64,000 bases of DNA from a bacterium (lineage in GTDB: Bacteria > Patescibacteria > Microgenomatia > UBA1400 > UBA12108), in the NCBI GenBank assembly GCA_021788365.1, contig JAJYKS010000003.1, positions 1 to 64,000 of the forward strand, written 5' to 3'. Shown here piece by piece: positions 60,704-64,000 of this stretch. A program made the translations under genes and the position numbers. The notes below the pieces were generated by a model. It did not search any database. It was given only the letters and a program-made list of their open reading frames with translations, and was not told the origin of the DNA. The stretch's first letter is position 1, and every line of letters starts with the position of its first letter.

Positions 60704-62054
60704 CGATACGGGGGATTATCGATATCGCGCACCGAAGGGTTTGTCGGAATCTCTAGTTCGCGAGCTGTCCCGCCAAAAGAACGAGCCACCATGGATGCTT
60801 GATATACGACTTGCGGCGCTTGCCCAGTTTTACGAGATGGCGATACCTACTTGGGGAGCTAACCTCTCCGACATACGTTGGGACGATATCCACTATTACC
60901 TGAAACCTGTCGAGCGGCCCTATAAAAATTGGAAAGAAGTGCCCGACGAGGTACGCAAAGTATTTGATGCGATCGGCGTGCCGGAAGCAGAGCGAGAACA
61001 GCTCGCAGGCGTGGGAGGACAATACGATAGCGAGGTTATCTATCATAGTTTACATAAAACCCTTTCTAAGAAGGGTGTTGTGTTTCTATCTATGGATGAG
61101 GGACTGAAGCAGTATCCCGAGATCGTGCGGAAGTACTTTGGTACGATCGTGCCATACGGCGACAATAAACTGGCAGCCCTCAATACGGCAGTATGGAGCG
61201 GCGGCAGCTTTGTGTACGTGCCAAGTGGTGTGGATGTACAGCTGCCCTTGCAAGCATATTTTCGTATAAACTCGGAGAACGCGGGGCAGTTTGAGCGAAC
61301 ACTCATTGTTGCTGAAAAGGGGGCACGCGTACACTACGTGGAAGGGTGCTCCGCCCCCGCTTTTAGCAGTGCGAGCTTGCACGCGGCTGTTGTGGAAGTG
61401 ATTGTCGAAAATGGTGCGAAGGTGCGCTACACCACTGTGCAGAATTGGTACAAGAACGTTTATAACCTTGTTACCAAACGGGCGACGGTTGCTGCGGACG
61501 GGGTGATGGAATGGGTGGATTGCAATCTAGGGAGCAAAATAACCATGAAGTATCCGTCGTGCATCCTCCGGGGAGAGCGGGCACGTGGGGAGATGCTGTC
61601 TATTGCTGTTGCTGGGGAGGGACAGCACCAGGACGCAGGGGCAAAGATGCATCACCTAGCACCTCACACTACCAGTAGAATCATCTCGAAATCTATTTCT
61701 AAGGGTGGGGGGCGTAGCTCATATAGAGGAATGGTAACAATGGCTCCAACGGCGATAGGCGCCAAGAGCAAGGTGGTGTGTGACGCACTTATTCTTGACC
61801 CTGCAAGCCGTAGCGATACGTATCCCACGAATCGGATACTGACGGGTGCGGCAACCGTGGAACACGAAGCGACGGTGTCGAAGATTGGCGAGGAACAGCT
61901 TCTCTACCTTATGTCACGAGGCATGACACAAGTGGAAGCGGAGGGGATGATCGTCCGCGGGTTTCTGGAGCCGGTCGTGGCCGAGCTGCCCTTAGAATAT
62001 GCAGTGGAACTTAACCGGCTCGTGAATATGGAAATGGAAGGGAGTGTGGGATGA
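60675..62054 (+). CDS. sufB: Fe-S assembly scaffold SufB
   Basis: 459 residues, full length. Conserved segments include FEMAIPTWG-like FYEMAIPTWGANLSDI, GTIVPYGDNKLAALNTAVWS, FVYVPSGVDVQLPLQAYFRI, VHYVEGCSAPAFS, GKGARTHH-like GAKMHHLAPHTTSRIISKSI, and LYLMSRGMTQVEAEGMIVRG. It builds nascent clusters with SufC and SufD. The overlap with sufC implies coupled translation. Confidence 0.95.
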   Translation: MDSYTLGFHSDTGDYRYRAPKGLSESLVRELSRQKNEPPWMLDIRLAALAQFYEMAIPTWGANLSDIRWDDIHYYLKPVERPYKNWKEVPDEVRKVFDAIGVPEAEREQLAGVGGQYDSEVIYHSLHKTLSKKGVVFLSMDEGLKQYPEIVRKYFGTIVPYGDNKLAALNTAVWSGGSFVYVPSGVDVQLPLQAYFRINSENAGQFERTLIVAEKGARVHYVEGCSAPAFSSASLHAAVVEVIVENGAKVRYTTVQNWYKNVYNLVTKRATVAADGVMEWVDCNLGSKITMKYPSCILRGERARGEMLSIAVAGEGQHQDAGAKMHHLAPHTTSRIISKSISKGGGRSSYRGMVTMAPTAIGAKSKVVCDALILDPASRSDTYPTNRILTGAATVEHEATVSKIGEEQLLYLMSRGMTQVEAEGMIVRGFLEPVVAELPLEYAVELNRLVNMEMEGSVG

Positions 62055-62063
62055 CTTCACAAC

Positions 62064-62177
62064 CATTGCACGCCCCCAAACGCAAAACTCGGTCTATCTC
62101 CGCCTGGTGGCGGAGCGACCTAGAACTCGGGCTACCCGCCACTGCGTTGTGTTTTGCAACTTGTGGGCTTTGCAATG
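62064..62177. repeat. Dispersed structured element, copy 3 (inside suf operon)
   Basis: Core ends GCAAAAC (62082-62088) and GTTTTGC (62151-62157); inner stem CTCCGCC-tggt-GGCGGAG (62098-62115). Outer arms CATTGCAcGCCC (62064-62075) and GGGCtTTGCAATG (62165-62177) pair. It separates sufB from sufD within what should be one transcript. Confidence 0.82.
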
Positions 62178-62243
62178 ATTGTTTACTGTTTGATTTTGTT
62201 TTTTGTAGCGTAAAAACAGGACAACCCAACCGAGGTCACGTGT

Positions 62244-62714
62244 ATGAATAGAGCTGTTATAAGGTATGACCAGCCAGGGGAGTGGGAAGTGAAGATCCCG
62301 TTTGCAAAAATGGGAGAGGAAAAGGAATGGGTGGGGGTGGTGAAAGCAATGACACCAGGTACCTACAACCTGTCCGTCACGGCGGAGCATAGTGCGCGGG
62401 GCACGCGGGGAAGGATTACGGTAAAAGCTGTGGCTGCGAAGGGTGCAACGGTGAACATTCAAGGGATGATAAAGATATACAAAGCGGCGCAGCAGACTGA
62501 TGATTTTTTAGAACTACGTGTCCTAACGCTTGATCCTTCAGCGCGGGCGACGGCAGAGCCAAAACTCGAGATAGAAGCGGATGATGTGAGGGCGTCGCAT
62601 GCCGCGTCGGTCGGGCCGGTTGATCCCGAACAACTCCTGTACCTTATGTCGCGCGGTTTGGGTGAGGAGCAGGCAAAAGAGAGCATTGTAGACGGGTTCC
62701 TACAGATAACGTAG
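62244..62714 (+). CDS. sufD: Minimal SufD-like protein
   Basis: 156 residues against about 420 for normal SufD. It keeps a beta-helix core (GTYNLSVTAEHSARGTRGRI; GATVNIQGMIKIYKAAQQTD; LTLDPSARATAEPKLEIEAD) and the C-terminal ASHAASVGPVDPEQLLYLMS helix pair. The C-terminal half of SufD/SufB is enough to form the B-D interface and bind SufC, so it may still work. Starts after element copy 3, ATG at 62244. Confidence 0.75.
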   Translation: MNRAVIRYDQPGEWEVKIPFAKMGEEKEWVGVVKAMTPGTYNLSVTAEHSARGTRGRITVKAVAAKGATVNIQGMIKIYKAAQQTDDFLELRVLTLDPSARATAEPKLEIEADDVRASHAASVGPVDPEQLLYLMSRGLGEEQAKESIVDGFLQIT

Positions 62715-62736
62715 CCCCTGGTGATAAAATTAGGAC

Positions 62737-63963
62737 ATGTTTGATCCACAGTTAATTCGTAAAGATTTTCCCATTCTCTCGCGGGAGGTGAATGGCAAGC
62801 CACTCGTGTACTTGGATAGTGCGGCGACCTCACAGAAACCACGGCAAGTGCTGGACGCGGAGCGAGAGTATTACGAACACCAAAATGCGAACGTGCACCG
62901 CGGGGCACACACACTTGGAGACGAATCGACTCATTTGTTGGACGTAGCGAGGGAGAAAGTACAGCTCTTTATCGTCGCTCCTAGAAAAGAAGAGATCATT
63001 TTTGTTCGTAATACTACGGAGGCAATTAACCTGGTCGCGTACTCGTGGGGGAGCGGGTATTTAGCGAAAGATGATGTGGTCGTCACTACCGTGATGGAGC
63101 ACCACTCCAACATGGTCCCGTGGCAGAGTGCAGCGGAGCGGAGGGGAGCAAAAGTAGAAGTTGTCGGTCTTACGGAAAGCGGGCAGATAGACATGAAAGA
63201 TTACCGGAAAAAACTAGAGCTAAAACCGAAGCTGGTAGCATTTGCCCACGTGTCCAATACATTGGGGACGGTAAACCCCGTTGCCGAGATGACAAAGCTC
63301 GCACATAAGGCTGGAGCATTGGTGCTTGTGGACGGGGCGCAGGCCGTGCCGCATATGCCGGTTAATGTTGCGGCGTTGGGATGTGACTTTTACGTGTTTT
63401 CTGGCCACAAAATGCTGGGGCCGATGGGTGTCGGTGTTTTGTGGGGTAGGAAAGAGCTCTTAGAAGCAATGCCACCGTTTCTCACTGGCGGGGGCATGAT
63501 AGACGAGGTGTATCCTGACCACGCGACGTGGGCGGCGTTACCTGACAAATTTGAGGCAGGGACACCAAACGTTGCCGGGGCCGTTGGTTTCACGAGCGCG
63601 ATCGATTACCTGGAGAAACTGAGTATGAAGGATGTATGGGAGCATGACCGGGAGCTCGTTGCCTATGCTTTGCAGCGGCTATCCACTGTCCCAGAAGTCA
63701 AAATACTCGGAATACGGGATAGCGAGATGCGAAGTGGGAGCGTAGCGTTTGTTTATAGCGGTGTGCATGCACACGACGTTGCAACAATTTTGGACTCTGA
63801 AGGGATAGCGGTCCGTTCTGGTCATCATTGTACGATGCCGCTCCATTCCTCCATGGGTGTGGCGGCCTCAGTACGAGCCAGTTTTAGCGTGTATACGACA
63901 AAAGATGATATCGATGCTTTAATTACCGCGCTTGAGAAAGTAAAAAAAGTATTTAATACATAA
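62737..63963 (+). CDS. sufS: Cysteine desulfurase SufS
   Basis: 408 residues, class II. PLP lysine in FYVFSGHKMLGPMGVGVLWG, substrate loop cysteine in VRSGHHCTMPLHSSMGV, N-terminal VYLDSAATSQKPRQVLDAE. It provides sulfur from cysteine to the SufBCD scaffold through SufU. TAAAAT (62725-62730) lies 6 nt before the ATG, so it may also have its own leaderless promoter inside the operon. Confidence 0.95.
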   Translation: MFDPQLIRKDFPILSREVNGKPLVYLDSAATSQKPRQVLDAEREYYEHQNANVHRGAHTLGDESTHLLDVAREKVQLFIVAPRKEEIIFVRNTTEAINLVAYSWGSGYLAKDDVVVTTVMEHHSNMVPWQSAAERRGAKVEVVGLTESGQIDMKDYRKKLELKPKLVAFAHVSNTLGTVNPVAEMTKLAHKAGALVLVDGAQAVPHMPVNVAALGCDFYVFSGHKMLGPMGVGVLWGRKELLEAMPPFLTGGGMIDEVYPDHATWAALPDKFEAGTPNVAGAVGFTSAIDYLEKLSMKDVWEHDRELVAYALQRLSTVPEVKILGIRDSEMRSGSVAFVYSGVHAHDVATILDSEGIAVRSGHHCTMPLHSSMGVAASVRASFSVYTTKDDIDALITALEKVKKVFNT

Positions 63964-63966
63964 TAT

Positions 63967-64000
63967 ATGGATATCTACCGCGAAGAAGTACTCGACCACT
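63967..64000 (+). CDS. sufU: SufU-type sulfur carrier, 5' end only
   Basis: Cut by the right edge after 11 residues (MDIYREEVLDH), which match the start of SufU/IscU-like proteins ('lYr..ildHy.nP'). Starts 3 nt after the sufS stop, the normal sufS-sufU order in Gram-positives. Confidence 0.7.
   Translation, partial: MDIYREEVLDH

Noticed and set aside
39151..62177. Integron attC sites as an explanation of the three-copy element
   Set aside because: The conserved ends are GCAAAAC/GTTTTGC rather than RYYYAAC/GTTRRRY, no integrase is present, and the genes between copies are ordinary housekeeping genes in operons.

Overview
The window looks like a chromosomal segment from a Patescibacteria/CPR-type bacterium that uses the standard code (TGA is a stop throughout). 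The reasons are: an envelope and pilus gene set of the kind found in that group (PrgI, VirB4 and VirB6-like proteins, many tiny two-helix pilins, DUF4012, SpoIID, a PP2C-like/propeller protein); small compact genes with many ATGA overlaps; tRNA and tmRNA genes that do not encode CCA; and very many genes whose -10 box sits only 6-9 nt before the start codon, as expected for leaderless mRNAs. The lineage below phylum is an inference I cannot settle from the sequence.

Layout. 1-3.7 kb: two EamA transporters, an FMN-barrel protein, a TrmB-type regulator and ribosomal protein L25. 3.7-10.1 kb: a DUF4012 protein, RNase HI, a Wzx-like flippase and an O-antigen-ligase-like protein. 10-15 kb: the replication-origin block, jag-yidC-yidD-rnpA-rpmH reading left and dnaA-oriC-dnaN reading right. 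15-33 kb: a long leftward type IV secretion/pilus block (VirB4, a detached TraC/VirB4 N-domain, PrgI, two murein-hydrolase-like membrane proteins, a VirB6-like protein, seven small pilin-like proteins), interrupted by one rightward gene for a 1114-residue protein I do not recognise. 33.4-34.7 kb: an ECF sigma factor with two small membrane proteins. 34.8-39.1 kb: the lower mevalonate pathway (idi, two GHMP kinases, mvaD) leading to uppS. 39-45 kb: two more pilin-like proteins, SpoIID, a PH-domain protein and a PP2C-like/propeller protein. 45-46.6 kb: smpB, a divergent tmRNA and comF. 46.6-49.8 kb: glycogen synthase and glucan phosphorylase. 49.9-59.5 kb: small enzymes, two unusual serine tRNAs, YggT, a FkbM methyltransferase, DipZ, HPF, MgtA, aldolase and PGK, and an exonuclease. 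59.5-64 kb: an Fe-S assembly operon sufR-C-B-D-S-U, cut by the right edge.

How it fits together. Isopentenyl units made from mevalonate would feed UppS and so the undecaprenyl carrier used by the flippase/ligase and cell-wall steps. The pilus block would build a minimal Gram-positive-style T4SS or pilus (no VirB8/9/10 seen), with its own wall-cutting enzymes. Glycogen synthase and phosphorylase form a storage cycle joined to aldolase and PGK.

The most unusual signals are: (1) three copies of a ~110-130 nt intergenic hairpin element in which inner and outer stems change sequence but stay paired; (2) a tmRNA with altered T-loop and D-loop bases and a long tag frame ending in AFA; (3) adjacent tRNA-Ser genes, one with anticodon ACT and one with C33; (4) degenerate 8-bp tandem repeats that occupy promoter regions and run into coding ends; (5) the pilin expansion, including one fused to a wall-hydrolase-like protein; (6) the 1114-residue orphan.
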